NCBI RefSeq assembly: GCF_902506555.1
Contig: NZ_LR732707.1
Location: forward strand, 1,641,138-1,705,137
Reading direction: 5' to 3'
From: Sphingorhabdus sp. 109
GTDB taxonomy: Bacteria > Pseudomonadota > Alphaproteobacteria > Sphingomonadales > Sphingomonadaceae
Length of the DNA stretch: 64,000 nt
Shown: positions 46,284-55,159 of the stretch, piece by piece
How the letters are laid out: every line of letters starts with the position of its first letter
How positions within the stretch are numbered: position 1 is the first letter of the stretch
The notes under the pieces: generated by a model
The model's input: only the letters and a program-made list of their open reading frames with translations
Told to the model about the DNA's origin: nothing
Database searches by the model: none
Made by a program: the position numbers and the translations under genes

Positions 46284-47930
46284 ATGACCAAAGCATCCGA
46301 TCTGTTCGTAGAATGTCTCGAGAATGAAGGCGTTGAGTATCTGTTCGGCGTTCCCGGTGAAGAAAATCTCGACATGCTCGACAGCCTGTCGCGCTCCAAG
46401 AAAATCAAGCTCATTCTTACCCGGCACGAACAGGGCGCCGGCTTCATGGCAGCGACCTACGGCCGCCACACCGGCAAGACCGGCGTCTGCATGGCAACGC
46501 TCGGCCCCGGCGCGACCAATCTGGTCACCGCCGCGGCTTATGCCCAGCTCGGTGGCATGCCGATCCTGATGGTCACCGGCCAGAAGCCGATCAAGAAATC
46601 CAAACAGGGCCGCTTCCAGATTCTCGACGTCGTCGACATGATGGGGCCGATCACCAAATTCACCCACCAGCTGGCTTCGGCCGACAATATTCCGAGCCGC
46701 GTCCGCGAAGCGATCCGGCTGGCCGAGGAGGAGAAGCCCGGCGCTACCCATATCGAGTTCCCCGAGGATATTGCCGACGAGGAAACCGATTCCACCCCGA
46801 TCGCGCCCAGCCTGACCCGCCGTCCGGTGGCCGAGGCAAAGGCGGTTCGGGCCGCGACCAAGAAGATTGAAAATGCCAAATCACCGATCATTGTTGTTGG
46901 TGGCGGCGCCAACCGGACCACCACCGGCCGCATGCTGACGCAATTTATCGAGAAGACCGGTATTCCGTTCGTCACCACCCAGCTCGGGAAGGGCGTGGTC
47001 GATGAAACCAACAAGGAATTCATGGGTTGCGCGGCACTATCGGCGAATGACTTCGTCCATCGCGCGATCGAGGCCGCCGACCTGATCATCAACGTCGGCC
47101 ATGACGTGATCGAAAAACCACCTTTCTTCATGGCCCCCGGCAGCACCGAAGTGATCCACGTGTCGATGAACAGCGCCGAGGTTGATCCGGTCTATTTCCC
47201 GCAGATCGAGGTAATCGGCGATATCGGCAACGCCATCTGGCAAATGAAGGAAGATATTGTTCCGTCCGGCAGCTGGAATTTCGACGCCATGTACAACGCA
47301 CGTCGCGCCGAGGAAGAACATACGGACTCGATGGACGATGATCTGCGCTGCCCGATCTATCCACCGCATCTGGTCAAGGTCGTCCGCGAGGCGATGCCCG
47401 CCGATGGCATCATCTGCCTCGATAACGGCGTTTATAAAATCTGGTTTGCCCGCAATTACAAGGCGCGTCAGGCCAATACGGTGCTGCTCGACAACGCGCT
47501 GGCGACCATGGGTGCCGGCCTGCCCTCTGCCATGGCATCGGCGATGGTCTATCCCGACCGCAAGGTCATGGCGATCTGCGGCGATGGCGGCTTCATGATG
47601 AACAGCCAGGAGATGGAAACCGCTGTCCGGTTAAAGCTCAACATCACCGTGCTGGTTCTCAACGATAGCAGCTACGGCATGATCCGGTGGAAACAAGCCA
47701 ATATGGGCTTTGATGACTGGGGACTGACTTATGGCAATCCGGATTTCGTAAAATATGCGGAAAGCTACGGGGCCAATGGCTACCGGATCAGCAGCGCCAA
47801 GAATCTGCAGGAAACGATTGATCATTGCCTTGGCACCGACGGCGTCCATCTGATCGACTGTCCGGTTGATTATTCGGACAATGATCGCATCCTGAACCAC
47901 GAAATCAAGGAACTCAGCGCGAAGGTTTGA
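46284..47930 (+). CDS. Acetolactate-synthase-like thiamine diphosphate enzyme
   Basis: 548 residues from MTKASDLFVECLENEG, AGGGAAGG upstream. The catalytic Glu49 is in TRHEQGAGFMA and the ThDP-Mg motif starts GDGG at 433 and runs to LNDSSYG. Overall it matches the large subunit of acetolactate synthase. No small regulatory subunit (ilvN) follows; an aldehyde dehydrogenase does. It may therefore be a catabolic synthase or a different 2-oxoacid decarboxylase/carboligase rather than the branched-chain amino acid enzyme. Confidence 0.85.
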   Translation: MTKASDLFVECLENEGVEYLFGVPGEENLDMLDSLSRSKKIKLILTRHEQGAGFMAATYGRHTGKTGVCMATLGPGATNLVTAAAYAQLGGMPILMVTGQKPIKKSKQGRFQILDVVDMMGPITKFTHQLASADNIPSRVREAIRLAEEEKPGATHIEFPEDIADEETDSTPIAPSLTRRPVAEAKAVRAATKKIENAKSPIIVVGGGANRTTTGRMLTQFIEKTGIPFVTTQLGKGVVDETNKEFMGCAALSANDFVHRAIEAADLIINVGHDVIEKPPFFMAPGSTEVIHVSMNSAEVDPVYFPQIEVIGDIGNAIWQMKEDIVPSGSWNFDAMYNARRAEEEHTDSMDDDLRCPIYPPHLVKVVREAMPADGIICLDNGVYKIWFARNYKARQANTVLLDNALATMGAGLPSAMASAMVYPDRKVMAICGDGGFMMNSQEMETAVRLKLNITVLVLNDSSYGMIRWKQANMGFDDWGLTYGNPDFVKYAESYGANGYRISSAKNLQETIDHCLGTDGVHLIDCPVDYSDNDRILNHEIKELSAKV

Positions 47931-47941
47931 ACGATATACCT

Positions 47942-49381
47942 ATGACCAAATTGAAAGATGTCTATCCGCTCTATCTCAACAATGAAGCGGTGCAACCCAA
48001 TAGCGACCTGGAAGTCACCGACAAATATACCAATGAAGTGGCGTTCCGGACCGCCTTGGCAACACCCGAGGTCATCGACGAAGCAATCGCGGGGGCGGTA
48101 GCCGCCACCGAACCGATGGCAAAATTGGCCAGTTACGAGCGGCAGAACGTGCTGCAGCATTGCGTCGACCGGTTCACGGAGCGCTATGACGAGCTGGCCT
48201 ATTCCCTGTGCGTAGAAGCGGGCAAGCCGATCAAGGATGCAGAAGGGGAAGTGGGGCGTCTGATTGATACTTTCCGCATCGCTGCAGAGGAATCCGTCCG
48301 CAATTATGGCGAAGTGCAACCGCTCGATATATCGCCGCGCGCCAAAGGCTATATGGGCATGTGGAAACGGGTACCGATCGGCCCCTGCAGTTTCATTTCA
48401 CCGTTCAACTTCCCGCTCAATCTGGCCGCACATAAAGTTGCCCCGGCGATAGCCGCGGGCTGTCCGTTCGTGATGAAGCCGGCCAGCAAGACACCGCTGG
48501 GCGCCATCATCATGGGCGAAATATTGGCAGAAACCGATCTGCCGAAAGGCGCCTTCTCGATTCTGCCCGCTAGTCGAGATGGCGCCGACCTCTTCACCAC
48601 CGACGAACGGCTGAAACTGCTGTCCTTCACCGGATCGCCGGGCGTCGGCTGGGACCTGAAGGCCAAGGCCGGCAAGAAACCGGTCATACTGGAGCTCGGC
48701 GGCAATGCCGCCGTCGTCGTCGATCATGATGCCGATCTGGAAGATGCGCTCGAGCGAATTGTCTTCGGCGCCTTTTACCAGTCGGGCCAGAGCTGCATCG
48801 GCGTGCAGCGCATCATCATCCACGAAAGCATCTACAACAGGTTCAGGGACATGCTGGTTGCGAAGACCAAAACGCTGATCGCGGGGGATCCGAAGGACCG
48901 CGATACGTTCATCGGCCCGATGATTTCCGAAGGCGAAGCCAGCCGCCTGCATGGCTGGATCGAGAGCGCCGTGGCCGGTGGCGCAACGCTGCTGTGCGGC
49001 GGCAAGCGCGAGGGCAATATGCTCGAGGCGACACTGTTGGAAAATGTCGACACCAGCGCCGATGCCTATCGCGAGGAAGCCTTCGGTCCACTCGCCCTGC
49101 TCTCCAGTTTCAGCGATTTCGGTACCGCGATGGACGAGGTCAACGACAGCAAATTCGGACTGCAGGCCGGCATCTTCACCCGCGATATCTTCAAGTCGCT
49201 GGATGCCTGGGATCGGCTTGATGTCGGTGGCGTCGTGATTAATGACGTGCCGTCCTACCGGGTCGACAATATGCCCTATGGCGGGGTCAAGGACAGCGGT
49301 CTCGGCCGCGAGGGCATTAGATTCGCGATCGAGGACATGACAGAAATCCGCAATCTGGTGATCCGGCGCAAACCTGACTAG
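47942..49381 (+). CDS. NAD(P)-dependent aldehyde dehydrogenase
   Basis: 479 residues from MTKLKDVYPLYLNN; a TTG at 47927 overlapping the previous stop is the alternative start. General-base Glu251 lies in LELGGNAAVV and the nucleophile Cys285 in GQSCIGVQR; ISPFNFPLNL and FTGSPGVGWDL form the cofactor site. NVPSYR/MPYGGVKDSGLGREG-type C-terminus resembles the lactaldehyde/phosphonoacetaldehyde/non-phosphorylating GAPDH group. It is the immediate partner of the ThDP enzyme, so it may oxidise that enzyme's aldehyde product (inference). Confidence 0.88.
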   Translation: MTKLKDVYPLYLNNEAVQPNSDLEVTDKYTNEVAFRTALATPEVIDEAIAGAVAATEPMAKLASYERQNVLQHCVDRFTERYDELAYSLCVEAGKPIKDAEGEVGRLIDTFRIAAEESVRNYGEVQPLDISPRAKGYMGMWKRVPIGPCSFISPFNFPLNLAAHKVAPAIAAGCPFVMKPASKTPLGAIIMGEILAETDLPKGAFSILPASRDGADLFTTDERLKLLSFTGSPGVGWDLKAKAGKKPVILELGGNAAVVVDHDADLEDALERIVFGAFYQSGQSCIGVQRIIIHESIYNRFRDMLVAKTKTLIAGDPKDRDTFIGPMISEGEASRLHGWIESAVAGGATLLCGGKREGNMLEATLLENVDTSADAYREEAFGPLALLSSFSDFGTAMDEVNDSKFGLQAGIFTRDIFKSLDAWDRLDVGGVVINDVPSYRVDNMPYGGVKDSGLGREGIRFAIEDMTEIRNLVIRRKPD

Positions 49382-49504
49382 ACGACTGGTGGACAAGCGT
49401 TGCCAATGTGCCACACCAAGCTTCCGGTGCGGTGCGATTCTCTTGTCAAGACCTTAGAAAGTAGAAGAAATCGGTCGTTTTTCTTTGCATTAGGGAGCGG
49501 ATGG

Positions 49505-49523
49505 CGGATAGATAATCTGTCCG
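49505..49523. promoter_or_regulatory. 19-bp near-perfect palindrome, candidate operator of the cytochrome operon
   Basis: CGGATAGATAATCTGTCCG is palindromic except for one base pair, centred about 78 bp upstream of the first multiheme cytochrome start. The 210-bp gap after the aldehyde dehydrogenase gene contains no gene. Further down, GGTTTGAAAACC with flanking GCC/GGC (about 49565-49580) can form a small hairpin next to the start. The binding protein is unknown. Confidence 0.45.
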
Positions 49524-49591
49524 TTATGATAAACGGCGAGGGTCGCGTCGCGCTGAACGAGGGGCCGGTTTGAAAACCGGATTGGCCAACG

Positions 49592-50998
49592 ATGCACATG
49601 GGGGAAAAATTTTCGAGGATGCCCGGCTGGTCTGTACTGGCCGCTGGTCTGTTCTGTTCGGCCCTGGTCGCAACGGCATTATTTGTCTCGACCATGGCCA
49701 GCCCCGAACCAGTGGAAGCCGCCAGCGATCTCGCCCGCGGCACCCATCTCGGCGTGGCGACCTGCGGCGGGTCGACCTGTCACGGGCGACAGGAAGCCGA
49801 TGGCGAAATCGTCCGGCAGGACGAAATCATGCGCTGGCAGGAAGAATCCACCCCCGGCGGCGCGCATAGCCGCGCTTTCCGCGTCCTGCGCGAACCGCGC
49901 AGCATCGCAATCGCCCAGCGACTCGGTATCAAGGACGCGGCATCCTCGGCCGAATGTCTCGGCTGTCACAGCACTGCGGCGGCCAGCAAGGGCCCGCGCT
50001 TCCAGCTGAACGACGGAGTCGGTTGCGAATCCTGTCACGGAGCATCCTCCGGCTGGCTCTCCAGCCATTATGCGGTCGGCGCTAGCCACGCCCGCAATGT
50101 ATCGCAGGGCCTGATCCCGCTCGACAATCCCAAGGCCCGCGCCAGCGTCTGCCTGGACTGCCATTTTGGCAGCGCCAAGCAAGGCCAGTTCGTCGACCAC
50201 CGGATCATGGCCGCCGGACACCCCCGCATCTCGTTCGAAATGGACCTGTTCTCCACCCTGCAGCAGCATCATGACGAGGATATCGACTATATCCGCCGCA
50301 AGGGCCGGACCAACAGCGTCCAGTTCTGGGCGGTCGGCCAGGCGATGGCGCTGGAGCGTTCGCTCAACCTTTTCACCAAGCCGGCCATTGCCACCGAAGG
50401 CATTTTCCCGGAATTCTATTTCTACGACTGCCACAGCTGTCACCGCCGTATCTATGACAGTGCCTCCGCGCGTCCGAGCTCGGTCGACAATCCCGGACGC
50501 CCGATCCCCGAAGGCATGCCGCCCTATAACGACGAGAATATGATCATGCTGAGCGCCGCAATCAAAGTCGCTGCGCCGGACATTGCGGATGAGTTCGACA
50601 GCCGCTCCAGAGCCTTTCACGCCGCCATGGCCCAAGGCCGTGGTCCGGCGGTCGCAGAAGCCGCCCGCTTGCGGCAATATGCGGCGCAGCTCGCCGACCG
50701 CTTCTCCCGCGCCAGCTTTGGCCGCGACCAGACCTTCCGGATCATGGAGACCATTGCCGGGCAGGCAATCTCGCCCCGCTTCACCGATTATGAGGGCAGC
50801 GTGCAGGCGGTCATGGCAATCGACACCTTGCTCAATGGTCTGGTCAATGGAGGCCAGGTCAGTGAATCCGCCGCCACCAGTCTGCGCGGACAGATTAATG
50901 TCGCTTATGCAGCGGTTGCCGAGCCCAATAGCTACGAGCCGCTGAAATTCCGCCGCGCCTTGGGTAGCGCGGTCCGCACGATCCGGTCGCTGAGATAG
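49592..50998 (+). CDS. Pentaheme cytochrome c, cytochrome c554-like
   Basis: 468 residues with an N-terminal signal anchor/peptide (about 12-44). Heme motifs: CX4CH at 58-64 (CGGSTCH) and CXXCH at 122, 145, 187 and 280, five in all. HRIMAAGHPRISFEMDLFST between the fourth and fifth is the typical c554-family block with an axial-ligand His. The C-terminal third is helical without hemes. It is periplasmic or membrane-tethered. Alternative ATGs at 49598 and 49619 would only shorten the n-region. It heads a four-gene operon. Confidence 0.88.
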   Translation: MHMGEKFSRMPGWSVLAAGLFCSALVATALFVSTMASPEPVEAASDLARGTHLGVATCGGSTCHGRQEADGEIVRQDEIMRWQEESTPGGAHSRAFRVLREPRSIAIAQRLGIKDAASSAECLGCHSTAAASKGPRFQLNDGVGCESCHGASSGWLSSHYAVGASHARNVSQGLIPLDNPKARASVCLDCHFGSAKQGQFVDHRIMAAGHPRISFEMDLFSTLQQHHDEDIDYIRRKGRTNSVQFWAVGQAMALERSLNLFTKPAIATEGIFPEFYFYDCHSCHRRIYDSASARPSSVDNPGRPIPEGMPPYNDENMIMLSAAIKVAAPDIADEFDSRSRAFHAAMAQGRGPAVAEAARLRQYAAQLADRFSRASFGRDQTFRIMETIAGQAISPRFTDYEGSVQAVMAIDTLLNGLVNGGQVSESAATSLRGQINVAYAAVAEPNSYEPLKFRRALGSAVRTIRSLR

Positions 50999-51009
50999 GA
51001 GACCCGGTG

Positions 51010-53049
51010 ATGCGCAAACCCTTTTTCACCTCTGCCCTTTCCGCCGCTGCGTTGGTTTTGACGTCCTGTGGTGGCGGCGGAGACAGCAATGATTTTGGCG
51101 GCACGCCTTCACCCGCACCGTCGCCGACGCCCGCGCCCACTCCGCCGGCAACCGGAACCGGCGGCCTGTTCGCGGCACCGGCACAGCGGTCTCTGACTGT
51201 TGCCGATGTGCAGACAATCATCGCCCAGGCCGTTGGCGAAGCGCAGGCCCGCAACCTGCCCTCGGTGATCGCCGTGGTCGACCGCGTCGGCAATGTTCTG
51301 GCCGTGTTCGACATGAACGGGTCGAACGGCGGGTCGTCGGAGATCACGATCAGCAACCGGCAGATTGGCGGCCTTGCCGGTCCGGCCGATCTGGTCGGGC
51401 TGCAGGGCCAGCAGGTCCCGGCTGCGGCTGCGGCGATCGCCAAGGCGGTAACCGGAGCCTATCTGTCGAGCAGCGGCAACGCCTTCTCCTCGCGGACCGC
51501 CAGCCAGATCGCCCAGGAACATTTCCCGCCTGCACCGACGACTGTCGGGCTGGAAAGCGGCCCGCTTTTCGGTGTCCAGTTCAGCCAGCTGCCCTGCTCC
51601 GACCTCTCCCAGCGTTTCAACGCAATGGGCGGCACGGGTGCGCTGATCGGTCCGAAACGGTCGCCGCTCGGCCTCGCCGCCGACCCTGGCGGGATGCCGC
51701 TTTACAAGGACGGCGTTGTTGTCGGCGGGATCGGTGTCATGGGCGATGGCAACTATGGTTTCGATCCCAATATTCTCGATGTCGACAATGATGACGAGGA
51801 AGCCATTGCGCTGGCCGGCATACAAGGTTTTGCGCCGCCCGCCTCGATCGCTGCCAACCGGATTTCGGTCGACGGCACATCCTTGCGGTTCAGCGATATG
51901 GTGGTCTCCGACCTGTCACCGCTGCAGAATAATTTTGCCGCTATCAATACAGCCGCAGTCGGCCAGCTGATCACGGTAACGGGCTATACCAATGGTACGA
52001 TCATTGCCGGCACCGCTTACGGAACGGAAGCCTCCGGCATCCGGGCGTCGAAAACCACAGAGTTCAGCAATAGCGATGCCTTTGTCCTGACCGATGGCAG
52101 TGGCGCCAACCGCTATCCGATCCGTGGCGGTACCGATGCCGCGGCAGTGACCACCCCGCTGACCGCAAGCGAAGTGCGGGCGATACTTGAGGAAGCCTTT
52201 CTCGTGATCAGCCGCGCGAGAGCGCAAATCCGCCAGCCGCTCGACAGCCGCATGCAGGCGACCGTCAGCGTGGTTGATACCCGCGGCCAGATATTGGGCA
52301 TCGTCCGCACACCGGACGGTCCTGTTTTCGGCACCGATGTGTCCCTGCAAAAGGCGCGAACGGCGGCCTTTTTCTCCGGCGCAGTCGCCGGCCAGGAATT
52401 GCTCGCCACACCGGTATTTGCGCCCTTTGCCAATGTGCCGGCCCATGTTCAGCGGGTACGCGATTTTCTTGGCGATCCCAATGCCCTGACCGGCACGGTC
52501 GCCTTTGCCGACCGCTCGGGCGGCAATCTGGCCCGCCCCTATTTTCCGGACGGTGAAATCGGGCGCCCGCCCGGACCGCTGTCGATCGAACAATCTTCGC
52601 GCTTCAGCCCGTTCGCGGTTGGCCTGCAGCTTGATCTGGTCTTTCCCAATATTGTTCAGCATGTCGGCTTTGTCCGCTCCGGAGGCGTCAGCGCCGACAC
52701 TGACCAGCGCTGCACCCAGTTGCCGGCGATAGCGGGAACCGGCGGCCAGAACCGCCTTTCCAACGGCATGCAGATTTTTCCGGGCAGCGTCCCGATTTAT
52801 CGCGGTAACACGCTCATCGGCGGCATCGGTGTTTCCGGTGACGGCATCGACCAGGATGACATGGCGAGTTTCCTCGGCCTTCACAATGCGGGGGTGCGAC
52901 TGGGTACGATTGGCAACGCGCCGAAAGCGATCCGTGCCGACAATGTCGTTGTCGATCTCGGCAATGCCAACGTCCGGCTGCGCTATGTGAACTGTCCCTT
53001 CGCGCCGTTCCTGGACACCAGCGAACAAAATGTCTGCGAGGGATTATAG
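51010..53049 (+). CDS. Lipoprotein with two HbpS/GlcG-like domains
   Basis: 679 residues. Start ATG with AGGAG 8 bases upstream; a GTG 3 bp earlier also fits. The lipobox LTSC is at about residues 16-19, followed by Gly and a Pro-Ser-Thr linker. Two HbpS/GlcG-like (heme- or ligand-binding) domains are seen: about 60-160 (VADVQTIIAQAVGEAQARNL, VIAVVDRVGNVLAVF) and about 385-500 (ASEVRAILEEAF, TVSVVDTRGQILGIV). Each is followed by a stretch ending in GGIGV-GDG. It contains no CXXCH. The next gene overlaps its 3' end by 20 bp. Confidence 0.75.
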   Translation: MRKPFFTSALSAAALVLTSCGGGGDSNDFGGTPSPAPSPTPAPTPPATGTGGLFAAPAQRSLTVADVQTIIAQAVGEAQARNLPSVIAVVDRVGNVLAVFDMNGSNGGSSEITISNRQIGGLAGPADLVGLQGQQVPAAAAAIAKAVTGAYLSSSGNAFSSRTASQIAQEHFPPAPTTVGLESGPLFGVQFSQLPCSDLSQRFNAMGGTGALIGPKRSPLGLAADPGGMPLYKDGVVVGGIGVMGDGNYGFDPNILDVDNDDEEAIALAGIQGFAPPASIAANRISVDGTSLRFSDMVVSDLSPLQNNFAAINTAAVGQLITVTGYTNGTIIAGTAYGTEASGIRASKTTEFSNSDAFVLTDGSGANRYPIRGGTDAAAVTTPLTASEVRAILEEAFLVISRARAQIRQPLDSRMQATVSVVDTRGQILGIVRTPDGPVFGTDVSLQKARTAAFFSGAVAGQELLATPVFAPFANVPAHVQRVRDFLGDPNALTGTVAFADRSGGNLARPYFPDGEIGRPPGPLSIEQSSRFSPFAVGLQLDLVFPNIVQHVGFVRSGGVSADTDQRCTQLPAIAGTGGQNRLSNGMQIFPGSVPIYRGNTLIGGIGVSGDGIDQDDMASFLGLHNAGVRLGTIGNAPKAIRADNVVVDLGNANVRLRYVNCPFAPFLDTSEQNVCEGL

Positions 53050-55159
53050 GGTAATGGCGGGACTTTCAGCCTCCTTTGTACCGATCCTGGCGGTGATGTC
53101 TGGCCAGGCCGAACAAATGGAACAGGAGCGCGCCTCGGTCGAGCAGATGGAAGCGTCGCTGACCGCCCTTCTTGCCGGAGAAGATTTCGCCTGGTTGCGC
53201 ACGGATTCGACCGGAATTGGTACAGAAATGGCCATGGGAGGCCCCGATCCGGCCGAAGAAGAGGCAGAAAAGAACGAAAAATCTGCGGCCGAACCCGCGA
53301 CCGCGAAAGATGCTTCCAATTCTTCCATTGTGGCGCCACCCGGCACTCCCGATCCGCTCGACACAGACATTGAAAGCCTGACCGCTGACGATGCCCTGAT
53401 CGACGGCCGCCGCCGGCCTGGCGTGCAGAAAAGACTGCCCGACCGGGTGACCCAGAATAACCCCGGCGCGGTCAACGCCCCGCCGCCGGAAGCCTTTCCA
53501 ACCGACGAATTTCCGGTCCCCGACCGCTGGCGTATTCTGCAGAGCCTTTGCCCAGCGAAAGGCGGCGATGAATCGATCTACACATTGTTCGGGGCGCTGC
53601 GGAACAACTGCCACAGCACGCTCAACCCCTATAACCAGAATGTGCTGAAAGGCGACAAGCCGATCCCGGCCGACAAAAAACCCGGCTTTCTCAAGGGTGA
53701 CGATTGGTTCTTCGTCGCCAATGCAATTTCCGATACGGTAATCGAACCCCGCAGTTTTCCGATCCCCGTCGGCGTCCAGACCACCGAACGACCAAATAGC
53801 ATCGACGTGTTCGGCCGCTCCGGTTCGGAAGTCTATGCCCAGACGTTCATCACCGGCTTTGCCCTGATCAAGGGCTCCACCGCCTACAAGCCACCTGATG
53901 TGGAATATCGCCTGACTTTGGCGACCCAGGTCAATCATGTGAATGTCCCGGAACGCCGGGTTCTGTTCGTAGAACCATCCAAATCCTCGCACCGCACCGA
54001 CTGGTTTGTCGGCGTGCAGGAGGCGTTTTTCGACTATCATATCCGCAACACTTCGGCGCGCTATGACTTTGACAGTTTTCGCATCGGTATCCAGCCGATG
54101 CAGGCCGATTTCCGCGGTTTCCTGTTCCAGGACAACCAGCTCGGTTTCCGCTTGTTTGGAACCCGCGACAACAACCGGATCCAGTACAATCTCGGCGCCT
54201 TTGTCCAGCTGGAAAAAGATACCAATTCCGGTTTCAACGATATCACCCAGACCCCGCGCGAAAGCTATATTTTCTTCGCCAATCTCTATCGCCAGGATCT
54301 GCCCTTCGTCGGTCTGACGAGCCAGTTCAGCGTGACCTATAATATGAACCGCGAAAAGTCCGATATCGAGATTGACGACAACGGTTTTCCGGTCCGCCCT
54401 GCCCTGCTCGGCGATCTCCGGGGCCGCGCCTATGACGTCGTCTATCCCGGCTATGCCTTTGACGGGCGGATCGGGCGGATCAATCTGACGGGTCAGGTTT
54501 ACGGCGCCTTTGGCGAGGACCGGAACAGCTTCTTCACCAGCGAACCGGCAAAAATCGAAGCCTATTTCGGCGCGCTGGAAGCGAGCTATGACGTCGACTT
54601 CCTGCGCTTCCGCGCCTCCGGCCTGTTCGCCAGCGGTGACGGCAATCCCTATAATAATACCGAAGCCGGCTTTGATGCAATCTTCGAAAATCCGATTTTT
54701 GCCGGCGCCGACACCAGCTACTGGATCCGCCAGACCATCCCGTTTGCCGGCGGCGGCAGGGTGATCTCGATTAACGGCCGCAACGGTATCCTAAACTCGC
54801 TCCGTTCGTCCAAGGAACAGGGCCAGAGCAATTTCAACAATCCCGGCACGATACTGGCGGGCGTCGGCGTCGACGCTGATCTGACGCCCGATTTCCGGCT
54901 GTCTGGCAACGCCAACCATCTCTGGTTTCACAAGACCGAGAGTCTCGAAGCCCTGCGCGTCGAGGGTTCTATTCCAAAGGACATCGGCTGGGATCTCTCG
55001 TTAGCTGCCATTTACCGCCCGAAAGCCACGCAGAATATGGTATTCCGCCTCTCGGGCGCTGCTTTGATACCCGGAAAAGGATTCAAGGATTTGTTTGACC
55101 AGACCGACAAACGCGACTTCCACTATTCGATCCTGCTCAATGCGATATTGGCTTTCTGA
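53030..55159 (+). CDS. Outer-membrane beta-barrel protein of the cytochrome operon
   Basis: 709 residues. I keep the ATG at 53030 because it supplies a basic n-region to the signal peptide (VMAGLSASFVPILAVMSGQA); an ATG at 53054 is possible. A charged, coil-like and acidic segment (about 28-100) leads to a barrel of alternating strands (RLTLATQVNHVNV, YDFDSFRIGIQPMQADFRGF, YIFFANLYRQDLPF, AYFGALEASYDVDFLRFRA) ending in Phe (LLNAILAF). No plug domain and no heme motif. Its TGA overlaps the ATG of the decaheme gene. A pore for a cytochrome is inferred from context. Confidence 0.75.
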   Translation: MSARDYRVMAGLSASFVPILAVMSGQAEQMEQERASVEQMEASLTALLAGEDFAWLRTDSTGIGTEMAMGGPDPAEEEAEKNEKSAAEPATAKDASNSSIVAPPGTPDPLDTDIESLTADDALIDGRRRPGVQKRLPDRVTQNNPGAVNAPPPEAFPTDEFPVPDRWRILQSLCPAKGGDESIYTLFGALRNNCHSTLNPYNQNVLKGDKPIPADKKPGFLKGDDWFFVANAISDTVIEPRSFPIPVGVQTTERPNSIDVFGRSGSEVYAQTFITGFALIKGSTAYKPPDVEYRLTLATQVNHVNVPERRVLFVEPSKSSHRTDWFVGVQEAFFDYHIRNTSARYDFDSFRIGIQPMQADFRGFLFQDNQLGFRLFGTRDNNRIQYNLGAFVQLEKDTNSGFNDITQTPRESYIFFANLYRQDLPFVGLTSQFSVTYNMNREKSDIEIDDNGFPVRPALLGDLRGRAYDVVYPGYAFDGRIGRINLTGQVYGAFGEDRNSFFTSEPAKIEAYFGALEASYDVDFLRFRASGLFASGDGNPYNNTEAGFDAIFENPIFAGADTSYWIRQTIPFAGGGRVISINGRNGILNSLRSSKEQGQSNFNNPGTILAGVGVDADLTPDFRLSGNANHLWFHKTESLEALRVEGSIPKDIGWDLSLAAIYRPKATQNMVFRLSGAALIPGKGFKDLFDQTDKRDFHYSILLNAILAF

